Shown piece after piece: positions 38,226 to 46,577 of a stretch of 64,000 nt of DNA (position 1 is its first letter; the number at the start of each line of letters is the position of its first letter). Source of the DNA: Bacteroidales bacterium (lineage in GTDB: Bacteria; Bacteroidota; Bacteroidia; Bacteroidales; UBA932); the NCBI GenBank assembly GCA_016291185.1, contig JAEFAI010000009.1, positions 1-64,000 on the forward strand, written 5' to 3'. The notes under the pieces are model-generated. The model saw only the letters and a program-made list of their open reading frames with translations, was not told the origin of the DNA and ran no database searches. The position numbers were made by a program, and so were the translations under genes.

Positions 38226-40410
38226 CGTCATTCGCCGGCTTGACTTGTTCGTCATTCGCCGGCTTGACCGGCGAATCCCTTTCCTCCACCAACTCGTAAT
38301 CCAGCAGCCGCTGCTCCAGATTGGCGCTCTTCACGCGGATGCGTACCGGATCGCCCAGGCAGAACTGATGGTGGCGGCGCTTGCCGACCAGGCGGTAGCG
38401 CGGCTCGTCGAATTCGTAGAAGTCGGACTTGATGTCCCGCACGGAAATCATACCCTCGATCTTGGTCGGCTCGATCTCCACGTACATGCCCCACTCGGTG
38501 ATGCCGGACACGTGGCCGTCGTACTCCTGCCCGATCTTGTCCATCATGAACTCGACCAGCTTGTACTTCGTGGAAGTGCGCTCAGCGTCCGCCGCCACGA
38601 GCTCGCGCTCGGAAGCATAGCGGCACGCCTCCTCGTACTGATCCTTCTTGGCGCTCTCGCCGTTGTCCAGGTAGCGGGCCAGCAGGCGGTGGACCATCAG
38701 GTCCGGATAGCGGCGGATCGGAGAGGTGAAATGCGTATAGAACTTGAACGCCAGACCATAGTGGCCGATGTTGTCGGTGCTGTAGCACGCCTTGGCCATC
38801 GCCCGCAGGGCGAGGTTCTCCATGGCGGCGAACTCCGGCTTGCCCTTCGCGCTGTTCAGAAGCTCGTTGAGGCTCTTGGCCGTCGCGCGGATATTGCCGT
38901 GCTGGTCGGTCGGAATCTTGTGGCCGAAGCCCTTGGCGAAAGTATAAAGATTTTCGAGCTTGAGCTCATTGGGCTCGCCGTGGATACGATAAACGAAGGT
39001 CTTGGCGTTCTTCTGCGCCACGCCGTTCATCTGCCCGCCCGTGGCCACGAACTCCGCGACCGTCCGGTTCGCCAGCAGCATGAACTCCTCGATCAGCCAG
39101 TTGGCCTCTTTCGAGATCTTCTGATACACGCGGATCGGCTTGCCCTTCTCATCGACCTCGACCTTCATCTCCGGCCGGTCGAAATCAATCGCCCCGCTCT
39201 TCCGCTCATTCTCCTTAAGGATAGAGGCTAACTTGTTTAAAGTCTGGATCGCCTCAACCAACTGCGGCTCGGCAGCAGTTGCCCCCGAAAAACCGTGGCC
39301 GCCCGTGGCCTCGTGAACGGGGGGGACCCGCTGCTCTGCAGTGGGGGGGATGAGCGAAGCGAAGTTTTGCGGGGGCAAGCTGCTGCCGGCCGCAGATTCT
39401 ATGATAGCCTGCGCCTGATCGTAATCGAGTCGATGATTGGAATTGATGACGGTGCGGCCGATCCAGCGGGAGCGGATCTCGGCCTTCGGCGTCATCTCGA
39501 AGACGGCCGAGAACGTCAGCTTCTCCTCGCGGGGGCGGAGCGAGCAAAGCTTGTTGCAAAGCTTCTCCGGCAGCATCGGGACCGTCCGGTCCACCAGATA
39601 CACGGACGTACCGCGCTCGCGGGCCTCCTTATCGACCAGCGAGCCCGGACGCACATACCAGGACACATCGGCAATATGCACGCCGACCTCATAATTGCCG
39701 TTCGGCAGCGGCTTGAACGACAAAGCGTCGTCGAAATCCTTCGCGTCGGTCGGGTCGATGGTAAACGTAAACGTGTCGCGGAAATCCTTGCGACCCTTCA
39801 GATCCTCGGCCGTGATCGCGTCCGAAATCTGGTCGGCGGCATTCTCCACCTCGGGGGAGAAACGGTAGGGGAGATTGAACTCCGCCAGGATGGCGTGCAT
39901 CTCCGTATCATTCTCGCCCGGCTGGCCAAGCACATCCACCACGTGGCCCCAAGGGCCCGGTTCGCGGCGCTCCCAGCGGTCCACGACCGCGGCGACCTTC
40001 ATGCCCGCCTGCGCACCCATCGCGGCCGCTGCCTCCGCGTCCACCTGGATATCGTAAGGCATGGTCTTGCTCTGCATCAGGACCCAGGCCTGGGCCCCGA
40101 CGGTATGATAAAAGCCCACAAAGGGGCGCGCGGAGCGTTCGAGAATCTCCACGACTTCGCCCTCGCGGCGGCGATTGTCGCCGCCCTTCTGGCGTGTCAC
40201 AGCTACGCGCACGAGATCGCCCTGCAGGGCGTGGCGCGTCTTGGAGGCCTTGACGAAAATATCGTCCTCCTGGCCCTCTACAATCACGAAGATGAACCCT
40301 TCGCGGGTCATCTGTACCTTGCCGACGAACTGCGGAAGCTCCTTCCCATGATGCTCGCCGGATCTCTTTCTGCCGAACGGTTTTCGGCCTTTTCCACTTC
40401 TTTTCTGCAT
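38149..40410 (-). CDS. rnr: ribonuclease R with an internal and a C-terminal repeat insertion
   Basis: 3'-5' exoribonuclease of 753 residues. Cold-shock-like N-terminal part, the RNB catalytic centre (TIDPTDAKDFDDALS, near residue 220), KSGAIDFDRPE, and a C-terminal S1 domain ending YELVEE. Residues about 340-381 are encoded by a palindromic element (39271-39387). After the S1 domain, a type B repeat array (38227-38277) encodes DSPVKPAND and KPAND units, and the frame then runs on through the antisense of manA to a basic tail (RRARSRRKPE). I start at 40410 (ATG); TTG at 40416 is less likely. Confidence 0.92.
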   Translation of the reverse strand: MQKRSGKGRKPFGRKRSGEHHGKELPQFVGKVQMTREGFIFVIVEGQEDDIFVKASKTRHALQGDLVRVAVTRQKGGDNRRREGEVVEILERSARPFVGFYHTVGAQAWVLMQSKTMPYDIQVDAEAAAAMGAQAGMKVAAVVDRWERREPGPWGHVVDVLGQPGENDTEMHAILAEFNLPYRFSPEVENAADQISDAITAEDLKGRKDFRDTFTFTIDPTDAKDFDDALSFKPLPNGNYEVGVHIADVSWYVRPGSLVDKEARERGTSVYLVDRTVPMLPEKLCNKLCSLRPREEKLTFSAVFEMTPKAEIRSRWIGRTVINSNHRLDYDQAQAIIESAAGSSLPPQNFASLIPPTAEQRVPPVHEATGGHGFSGATAAEPQLVEAIQTLNKLASILKENERKSGAIDFDRPEMKVEVDEKGKPIRVYQKISKEANWLIEEFMLLANRTVAEFVATGGQMNGVAQKNAKTFVYRIHGEPNELKLENLYTFAKGFGHKIPTDQHGNIRATAKSLNELLNSAKGKPEFAAMENLALRAMAKACYSTDNIGHYGLAFKFYTHFTSPIRRYPDLMVHRLLARYLDNGESAKKDQYEEACRYASERELVAADAERTSTKYKLVEFMMDKIGQEYDGHVSGITEWGMYVEIEPTKIEGMISVRDIKSDFYEFDEPRYRLVGKRRHHQFCLGDPVRIRVKSANLEQRLLDYELVEERDSPVKPANDEQVKPANDVKDASSASEGRRGPVRRARSRRKPE
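38227..38277. repeat. type B palindromic array at the rnr 3' end
   Basis: One partial unit (GTCATTCGCCGGCTTGAC) and, 24 nt further, a full palindrome with ATTCGCCGG and CCGGCGAAT arms around CTTGA. It starts one base after the manA stop codon and is coding in rnr. Confidence 0.85.
39271..39387. repeat. long palindromic element inside rnr
   Basis: GGCAGCAGTTGCCCCCG (39271-39287) pairs with CGGGGGCAA, an unpaired G, and CTGCTGCC (39370-39387), extended by AAAAC/GTTTT. Like type A it has a GC-rich stem with one bulged base and a branched loop containing TCGTGAACGG. It is read in frame by RNase R. Confidence 0.75.
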
Positions 40411-40426
40411 AATCAAATAATCAGGA

Positions 40427-40464
40427 CAAAGGTAACGAATTCTCGCGGAAAATCCGTATCTTCG
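40427..40464. promoter_or_regulatory. divergent -7 boxes for rnr and apt
   Basis: Minus strand TACCTTTG (40434-40427) lies 16 nt before the rnr ATG. Plus strand TATCTTCG (40457-40464) lies 18 nt before the apt ATG. -33 boxes are not clear. Confidence 0.55.
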
Positions 40465-40482
40465 TGAGTCGTTAGTTTCACT

Positions 40483-41007
40483 ATGAGTGTAGAAAGCCTA
40501 AAAGCCAGCCTCCGGACCATTCCGGACTTTCCGAAAAAAGGCATCCTCTTCTGGGATGTCACCACCATGTTCAAAGACGCAGCGGCCCTTCGCGAACTCG
40601 AAGACGCCCTGTACGAACTCTACAAAGATAAGGGAATTACCAAGGTCGTCGGCCTGGAGTCCCGCGGCTTCATTATGGGTCCGGCCCTGGCCATCCGCCT
40701 GGGCGCCGGCTTCGTGATGGCGCGCAAGCCGGGCAAGCTCCCCGCCGAAGTGATCAGCGAGACCTACGTCAAGGAGTATGGCCGCGACACGATCGAGATC
40801 CACACCGACGCCATCACCCCCGACGACGTGGTGCTGATCCACGACGATCTGCTCGCCACGGGCGGCACGATGGGCGCGGCGTACAAGCTGGTCCGCAAGT
40901 TCAATCCCAAGGCTATCTACATCAACTTCAACATCGAGATCGAAGGCCTCCCCGGACGGGAAACCCTGCCGGAAGGCGTCGAGGTGACCTCGGTCCTGAA
41001 AGTCTGA
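40483..41007 (+). CDS. apt: adenine phosphoribosyltransferase
   Basis: Salvages adenine to AMP using PRPP. 174 residues; FPKKGILFWDVTTMFKD at the N-terminus, ESRGFIMGPALA, and the PRPP loop VLIHDDLLATGGTM near residues 116-129. It leads a likely purine salvage operon with a Tsx-like channel and an NCS2 permease. Confidence 0.97.
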   Translation: MSVESLKASLRTIPDFPKKGILFWDVTTMFKDAAALRELEDALYELYKDKGITKVVGLESRGFIMGPALAIRLGAGFVMARKPGKLPAEVISETYVKEYGRDTIEIHTDAITPDDVVLIHDDLLATGGTMGAAYKLVRKFNPKAIYINFNIEIEGLPGRETLPEGVEVTSVLKV

Positions 41008-41029
41008 CGAATCAATTATTATCTATACA

Positions 41030-41779
41030 ATGAAAAAAGTATTCTTGATGGCGGTCGCTTCGGCCGCGTTGCTTTTTGCTCAAGGAGCAAAGGCGCAGAC
41101 CAATCTCCAGATCTTCTATGACTTCGGTCCGGATCGTCAGCACGTGACGACGACCCTCGAAGGCTTTTACAACGACAACTGGGGCAACACCTTCTTCTTC
41201 ATCGACCACGACTTCAACACCCGTGACACGAAGAACCAGGTCTATGCGCCGAGCGGCACTTACTTCGAGATCGCCCGCTGCCTGAACTTCTGGCAGAACA
41301 GCGCTATCGCTCCGCTGAGCCTCCAGGTCGAGTACAACGGTGGCGTGTACAACGGCTTTACGATCAACAGCGCCTTCCTCGTGGGTCTGGACTACTTCCT
41401 GCACAGCGCTGACTTCAAGAATACCTTCAACTTCAAGGTGCTCTACAAGAAGATCACCTACACCACCCAGAAGGCTCCGGTGCAGCTCACCTTCGTGTGG
41501 GGTCTGCAGGACCTCTTCGGCGTGCAGGGCCTCCGCTTCAGCGGCTTCGCTGATTTCTGGTGGGAGGATCACACCCTCTTCGCGGACCACAAGGGTGACA
41601 TTCTGCCCGAGAAGTCCCACACCGTGTTCATCTCCGAGCCTCAGCTCTGGTACAACGTGGGCCAGCACTTCGGCTGCGACAACCTCAATATCGGCGGCGA
41701 GGTGGAGCTCTCCTACGATTTCGGTACGTCCAGAGGTTTCTGGTGCCGTCCCTGCGCCGGTATCAAGTGGGTCTTCTAG
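41030..41779 (+). CDS. DUF5020/Tsx-like outer membrane channel protein
   Basis: A 249-residue protein with a signal peptide (MKKVFLMAVASAALLFAQGAKA, cleavage near 22) and beta-barrel strands ending in an aromatic residue (CAGIKWVF). NLQIFYDFGPDRQHVTTTLE matches the DUF5020 group related to nucleoside channel Tsx. Between apt and an NCS2 permease, it is likely the outer membrane port for nucleosides or bases (inference). Confidence 0.8.
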   Translation: MKKVFLMAVASAALLFAQGAKAQTNLQIFYDFGPDRQHVTTTLEGFYNDNWGNTFFFIDHDFNTRDTKNQVYAPSGTYFEIARCLNFWQNSAIAPLSLQVEYNGGVYNGFTINSAFLVGLDYFLHSADFKNTFNFKVLYKKITYTTQKAPVQLTFVWGLQDLFGVQGLRFSGFADFWWEDHTLFADHKGDILPEKSHTVFISEPQLWYNVGQHFGCDNLNIGGEVELSYDFGTSRGFWCRPCAGIKWVF

Positions 41780-41791
41780 TTTTAGGACACT

Positions 41792-43144
41792 ATGTCGAAT
41801 TTCCTGAATAAGGCTTTCGGCTTCGAAGCCGACAAGCACAATGTCCGGACCGAGATCATCGCCGGCATCACCACCTTCCTGACGATGGCCTATATCCTGG
41901 CCGTCAACCCCAGCATCTTCAGCGCCCTGGACGGCATGCCCGGCGGTGCGGTATTTACCGCCACGGCGCTGGCCGCCATCATCGGTACGCTGATCATGGC
42001 CATCTACGCCAAGAAGCCGTTCGCCCTCGCCCCCGGCATGGGCCTGAACGCCTTCTTCGTCTATACGGTCTGCCTCACGATGGGCTACTCCTGGCAGTTC
42101 GCCCTCACGGCGGTGCTCCTCGAGGGTATCCTCTTCATCATCATGACGGTCACCAAGGTGCGTACCTGGCTGCTGAACGCCATCCCGGGCACCCTGAAGA
42201 AGGCCATCGGTGCCGGTATCGGCCTGTTCATCGCCTTCATCGGCCTGCAGAACGCCGGCATCATCGTCAACTCCGACTCCACCCTTGTCACCCTCGGCAA
42301 GATCACGCAGGGCACGGCCCTCGTGGCGATGCTCGGCATCATGATCACCGCCGGCCTGGTGATGCTCAAAGTCCGCGGAGGCATCCTCATCGGTATCATC
42401 GTCACCACGCTGATCGGTCTGGTCGTCAAGGATCCCGCCACCGGCATGGCCGTGACGCAGCTGAGCCGCAACACGGCCGGCAACGTCCAGCTCCTTTCCC
42501 TGCCGGAGAGCGTCTCCCCGATCTTCTGCAAGTTCGAATTCTCCCAGATCCTGAGCTGGGACATGCTGGTGGTCGTGTTCACCTTCCTGTTCGTCGATAT
42601 GTTTGACACGATGGGTACGATCATCGGCGTCCACCAGGGTGCCGGCCTCATCCCGGACGACGGCCCGCGCGACAATGTCCCCGGTGCTGAGCAGATGTTC
42701 CTGGCTGACTCCATCGCCACCGTGGCGGGTGCCTGCCTGGGTACTTCCACCACCACGACTTATGTCGAGAGCGCCGCTGGTGTAGGCGAGGGTGGCCGTA
42801 CCGGCCTCACCGCCTTCTCCACCGCGATCTGCTTCGCCTTGGCTCTCTTCTTCTCGCCGATCTTCCTGTCCATCCCGAGTGCCGCTACGGCCCCTGCGCT
42901 CTTCATCGTCGGCGTCATGATGATGCCTTCGATCAAGCGCATCCACTGGGAGGACTACTGCAAGAGCATCCCGGCTTTCGTGACCATCATCCTGATGCCG
43001 GTGGCCTACAGCATCTCCGACGGTATCCTGATCGGTGTGATTTCCTACGTGGTTACCCACGCCATCGCCGGCCGCTTCAAGGAGATCAACGCCACGATGT
43101 GGGTTCTCTCGGTCCTCTTCGTCCTGCGGTATATCTTCATATAG
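41792..43144 (+). CDS. NCS2 family purine permease (guanine/hypoxanthine type)
   Basis: Inner membrane transporter of 450 residues and about 12-14 hydrophobic helices. GITTFLTMAYILAVNP near the N-terminus, FALAPGMGLNAFF, FVDMFDTMGTIIGV and TTTYVESAAGVGEGGRTGL are the AzgA/PbuG-branch signatures. It is 12 nt after the Tsx-like gene and completes an import-and-salvage set with apt. Confidence 0.93.
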   Translation: MSNFLNKAFGFEADKHNVRTEIIAGITTFLTMAYILAVNPSIFSALDGMPGGAVFTATALAAIIGTLIMAIYAKKPFALAPGMGLNAFFVYTVCLTMGYSWQFALTAVLLEGILFIIMTVTKVRTWLLNAIPGTLKKAIGAGIGLFIAFIGLQNAGIIVNSDSTLVTLGKITQGTALVAMLGIMITAGLVMLKVRGGILIGIIVTTLIGLVVKDPATGMAVTQLSRNTAGNVQLLSLPESVSPIFCKFEFSQILSWDMLVVVFTFLFVDMFDTMGTIIGVHQGAGLIPDDGPRDNVPGAEQMFLADSIATVAGACLGTSTTTTYVESAAGVGEGGRTGLTAFSTAICFALALFFSPIFLSIPSAATAPALFIVGVMMMPSIKRIHWEDYCKSIPAFVTIILMPVAYSISDGILIGVISYVVTHAIAGRFKEINATMWVLSVLFVLRYIFI

Positions 43145-43168
43145 CCGGATGACGGTTGAATCCTAAAA

Positions 43169-43206
43169 AGCGAGCCCCGGTTTCCAAACCGGGGCTCGCT
43201 CTATTT
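43169..43206 (+). terminator. terminator of the apt operon
   Basis: AGCGAGCCCCGGTTT and AAACCGGGGCTCGCT arms (15 bp) with a two-base loop, followed by CTATTTAT. The T run is weak but the stem is very stable. Confidence 0.85.
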
Positions 43207-43224
43207 ATGACCTCTAGTAGGCGG

Positions 43225-43920
43225 TTAGTTGCGGATCTCGACGCCGCCGAAGCCGACGCTGCCGGTGATGATGAGCCGGGGACTGCCGGTGCCGAGTTTG
43301 GTGCGGCGGTTGTCCGAGACACCGCCGAAGCCGCTGCTCACGGAGACCTGGACGGCGAGATTTTCAGGAACCACGATGACGACCCCGCTGAAGCCGACGC
43401 TCAGGTCGATGAAGGCCTCGTCGGGGATGACCGCTCCGTTCAGGTCCAGCGTCAGGCCGCCAAAGGACGACTGCACCTCGGCGCCTTCGAAGACCTCGCC
43501 GGCGAAGGAAATCTGCTGCTTGCCGAAGGCGGACTCGATGCGGCGGATGTTCTTGCCGTCGCGGGAGATGGTCTTGAGGTCGCGCACTTCGCAATGCTTG
43601 TGGCAGCAGCAGGACTTGAACAGCAGGAGATTCACGCCGAAGCCGATGACCACCAGCGCCAGCGCGATCTGCCACATCATATTCCAGGTGATCACGCCCC
43701 GGGCGGCCAGCAGGAGTGCCACGCCCACGCCGATGCCGATGCACGGGCCCACCTTATCTTTGTCGTTGATGAGTCCGACCACGGAGGGCACGATGACGAA
43801 GAGGGCCCACCAGCCTCTGGTGGAGAAGGCGATGTCGAGCACGCCCGTAATGTTCAGGATCCACAGGATGCCGGCGACGATCAGCGCCAGGGCAAGGACG
43901 AGTTTGGTAGCTTGTTTCAT
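43225..43920 (-). CDS. LiaF-like membrane protein (DUF5668/LiaF C-terminal domain)
   Basis: A 231-residue protein with four N-terminal membrane helices (to about residue 105), a Cys/His cluster (KSCCCHKHCE) at the membrane edge, and a C-terminal repetitive beta domain (SFGGLTLDLNGA, GFSGVVIVVPENLAVQVSVS, GFGGV) like LiaF/YvqF proteins that sense envelope stress. Its role in this organism is unknown. It follows rdgB by 19 nt. Confidence 0.78.
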   Translation of the reverse strand: MKQATKLVLALALIVAGILWILNITGVLDIAFSTRGWWALFVIVPSVVGLINDKDKVGPCIGIGVGVALLLAARGVITWNMMWQIALALVVIGFGVNLLLFKSCCCHKHCEVRDLKTISRDGKNIRRIESAFGKQQISFAGEVFEGAEVQSSFGGLTLDLNGAVIPDEAFIDLSVGFSGVVIVVPENLAVQVSVSSGFGGVSDNRRTKLGTGSPRLIITGSVGFGGVEIRN

Positions 43921-43939
43921 GGTTTGTATTGTTTTAGAA

Positions 43940-44611
43940 TTATAATGATAACGATTTTAACCAGTCCGCCATGGCGCGGACGGCCCGGCCGCGGTGCGAG
44001 ACGGCGTTCTTCTCTTCCTCAGAGACTTCGGCGAGGGTGCGGCCGGGGTAGGCGTCGGGTAGGAAGACGGGGTCGTAACCGAAGCCGCCGGTGCCGCGCT
44101 TCTCGGTAGCGATGCGGCCTTCGCAGGTGCCCTCGAAGAAGTGGGGCGTCCCGTCGGCGAGGATGAGCGTGACCACCGTCCGGAACCTTGCGCGGCGGCT
44201 GACAGGTTCTGCTATCCTATCCCTCGAGGCAGTCGGAGCGCAGCGACCGAGGGGGTTTCGGGGGAAAGATCCCCCGTCATCGGGGATAAGTTGCTCAAGT
44301 TCCTTGAGCAACTTATCCATATTCGCCTGGTGGTCATGGCCCGGTCCGGCGTAGCGCGCCGAGTAGATGCCGGGCGCGCCGCCGAGGGCATCGACCTCCA
44401 GGCCGGTGTCGTCGGCGAAAACCGGCAGGCCGGTGCGCTCGAAGAGGTACTGCGCCTTCTGCAGCGAGTTCTCCTGCAGGGTCGATCCCGTCTCGGGAAT
44501 CTCCTCGGTGATGCCCAGCGAAGCGGGCGAAACAATCTCATAATCCGGACCGAGGACCTCGGCGGCCTCGCGGAGTTTACCTTTGTTGCCTGTGGCGAAA
44601 ATGATCTTCAT
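43940..44611 (-). CDS. rdgB: RdgB/HAM1 non-canonical purine NTP pyrophosphatase with in-frame insertion
   Basis: Removes ITP, dITP and XTP from the nucleotide pool. FATGNKGKLREAAEVL at the N-terminus, FADDTGLEVDALGGAPGIYSARYAG in the middle, and TGGFGYDPVF near the C-terminus. It has 223 residues against about 195 for the family; residues about 104-134 are encoded by a palindromic element (44221-44318). The start at 44611 matches homologues; the longer ORF upstream is not used. Confidence 0.95.
   Translation of the reverse strand: MKIIFATGNKGKLREAAEVLGPDYEIVSPASLGITEEIPETGSTLQENSLQKAQYLFERTGLPVFADDTGLEVDALGGAPGIYSARYAGPGHDHQANMDKLLKELEQLIPDDGGSFPRNPLGRCAPTASRDRIAEPVSRRARFRTVVTLILADGTPHFFEGTCEGRIATEKRGTGGFGYDPVFLPDAYPGRTLAEVSEEEKNAVSHRGRAVRAMADWLKSLSL
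44221..44318. repeat. palindromic insertion inside rdgB (type D)
   Basis: Three hairpins in a row: CCCTCG with CGAGGG (44221-44253), GGGGG with CCCCC around AAAGAT (44260-44275), and a perfect 16-bp hairpin GGATAAGTTGCTCAAG/CTTGAGCAACTTATCC with a TTC loop (44284-44318). The last one includes codons of the native DKLLKEL segment, so part of the host gene was copied in inverted form. The whole is in frame. Confidence 0.7.
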
Positions 44612-44619
44612 AACAGCAA

Positions 44620-44648
44620 CAAAGTTAGCACGAAAATACTTATCTTTG
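44620..44648. promoter_or_regulatory. divergent -7 boxes for rdgB and the prenyl synthase gene
   Basis: Minus strand TAACTTTG (44627-44620) is 8 nt before the rdgB ATG; plus strand TATCTTTG (44641-44648) is 6 nt before the next ATG. Both predict nearly leaderless mRNAs. Confidence 0.6.
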
Positions 44649-44654
44649 TTTGCT

Positions 44655-45635
44655 ATGCTGAAAGAAACGGAAATCAACCAGATTGTCGAACGCCTGTTCG
44701 ACGAGATCGAGTTCACCCGCGAACCCGCGGGCCTGTATGACCCGCTGCGCTATATGATCGAGATCGGAGGCAAACGAATCCGCCCGCGTCTCTGCCTGAC
44801 GACGTACTCGCTGTTCTCCGAAAAGATCGACAACGGTGTGCTCGCTCCTGCGACGGCGCTGGAGGTCTTCCATTCCTTCACCCTCATGCACGACGACATC
44901 ATGGACCGCTCGACTCTGCGGCGCGGCGTCCCGACCGTCTGGAAGAAGTGGAACGAAGACACGGCCATCCTCTCCGGCGACGTGATGCTGATCGATGCGT
45001 ACAACCGGATCGCCCAGGCGCCGCGCCCCGTGCTGGAGCGCGCCTTCGCGCTGTTCTCCCGCACGGCCGCCCAGGTCTGCGACGGGCAGCAGTATGACAT
45101 GGACTTCGAGTCGCTCCAGGAAGTGCCGATGGCCGACTACAACAAGATGATCGGCCTCAAGACGGCCGTCCTGCTGGCCTGCTCGGCCGCAATGGGCGCC
45201 CTGATCGGCGGCGCCACGGAAGCCGAGTGCGATGCGCTCTATCAGTATGGTTATGAGCTCGGTATGGCCTTCCAGGTGGCGGACGATTACCTGGACGCTT
45301 TCGGCGACGTGAAGGTCTTCGGCAAGCCCATCGGCGGGGACATCGTCAACGGCAAGAAGAGCTGGCTGACCGTCCGCACGCTCGAAAAGACTAAGGACAA
45401 AGCAACTTTCCTGGCAGCCTTCGCCCTGCCGGCGGATACGCCGGAGCAGCAGGCGGCCAAGATCGCAGCCGTCAAAGATATTTACCTGCAGTACGGTGTG
45501 GACCGCGATGCGAAGGACGAGATCGTCCGCTTCACGGACCGGGCCCTGGATGCCGTCTCGGAGCTCGGCCTCGGGCCGGTCAAGCTGGAAGTGCTGCGCC
45601 GTTTCGCGGAGCGGCTGGTCGGCCGCGCCAAGTAG
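44655..45635 (+). CDS. polyprenyl synthetase (isoprenyl diphosphate synthase)
   Basis: Chain-elongating prenyltransferase of 326 residues. First Asp-rich motif DDIMD near residue 80 with the RRG motif after it, and second DDYLD near residue 209. GGKRIRPRLCL near the N-terminus binds the allylic substrate. Product chain length (geranyl, farnesyl or longer) cannot be decided by eye. Followed by rsgA after 3 nt. Confidence 0.92.
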   Translation: MLKETEINQIVERLFDEIEFTREPAGLYDPLRYMIEIGGKRIRPRLCLTTYSLFSEKIDNGVLAPATALEVFHSFTLMHDDIMDRSTLRRGVPTVWKKWNEDTAILSGDVMLIDAYNRIAQAPRPVLERAFALFSRTAAQVCDGQQYDMDFESLQEVPMADYNKMIGLKTAVLLACSAAMGALIGGATEAECDALYQYGYELGMAFQVADDYLDAFGDVKVFGKPIGGDIVNGKKSWLTVRTLEKTKDKATFLAAFALPADTPEQQAAKIAAVKDIYLQYGVDRDAKDEIVRFTDRALDAVSELGLGPVKLEVLRRFAERLVGRAK

Positions 45636-45638
45636 CGT

Positions 45639-46577
45639 ATGGAAGGGGTCGCGACAGTCGTCAAGAACGCCGGCAGCCATTACGAGCTGAGCGTGCTGCC
45701 CGCCTGGGAGTTGTTCCCGGCGGTGCTGCGCGGTAAGGTGCGCCTCGAGCGCAGCGGCGCGACGAATCCCGTGGCCGTGGGCGACCGCGTCCGCTACGAG
45801 CTGGATGGTCCGGCCGACGAGAAGCACCCCGCCGTCATCACGGAGATCCTGCCCCGCGACAACTACATCATCCGCCGCTCGACCAACCTCTCCCGGCAGT
45901 CGCACGTCATCGCGGCGAACCTCGACCAGGCGGTCATCGTCGTCAGCCTGCTCTTCCCGGAGATCAAGCTGCCCTTCCTCGACAGGATCCTTGTGACCTG
46001 CGAAGTCTATAAGATCCCGGTGCTGATTGCCCTCAACAAGGTGGACCTCTACCGGGAGGAACTCCCGGAAATGGTAGCCACTTTCCGGCGCATCTACGAA
46101 GGCGCCGGCTATCCCGTGCTGGAGGTCTCCGCACGCACCGGCGAGGGCGTCGATGTCCTGCGGGAGCGCTGCCAGGGCCGGATCAACCTCTTCTCCGGCG
46201 AGTCCGGCGCCGGCAAATCCAGCCTCATCAAGGCGCTCGACCCCTCGCTCGATCCCAAGATCGGCAAGATCTCCGCGGCGCACCTGCAAGGCAAGCACAC
46301 GACGTCCCTCTACGAGATGTACCGCCTCGCCTCCGGGGGCTTCGTGATCGACACGCCCGGCCTGCGCGGCTTCGGTCTTGTGGACCTGGAGAAGGAGGAG
46401 ATCTCCAAATATTTCCCGGAGATGCTCCGGGAAATGGACGACTGCCGCTTCGTGCCCTGCACGCACACGCACGAGCCCGGTTGCGCCGTCAAGGCGGCCG
46501 TGGACGCCGGCCGGATCAGCGCAGAGCGCTACAATTCCTACCTCGGCATGCTCGAGGAGGACCAGAAATTCCGATGA
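45639..46577 (+). CDS. rsgA: ribosome small subunit-dependent GTPase RsgA
   Basis: Circularly permuted GTPase for late 30S assembly. OB-fold N-terminus, NKVD (G4) near residue 133, then the Walker loop GESGAGKSS near 187, TPGLRGFG (G3), and a C-terminal zinc knuckle (CRFVPCTHTHEPGC). 312 residues. Its stop overlaps the MATE gene start (ATGA). Confidence 0.96.
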   Translation: MEGVATVVKNAGSHYELSVLPAWELFPAVLRGKVRLERSGATNPVAVGDRVRYELDGPADEKHPAVITEILPRDNYIIRRSTNLSRQSHVIAANLDQAVIVVSLLFPEIKLPFLDRILVTCEVYKIPVLIALNKVDLYREELPEMVATFRRIYEGAGYPVLEVSARTGEGVDVLRERCQGRINLFSGESGAGKSSLIKALDPSLDPKIGKISAAHLQGKHTTSLYEMYRLASGGFVIDTPGLRGFGLVDLEKEEISKYFPEMLREMDDCRFVPCTHTHEPGCAVKAAVDAGRISAERYNSYLGMLEEDQKFR

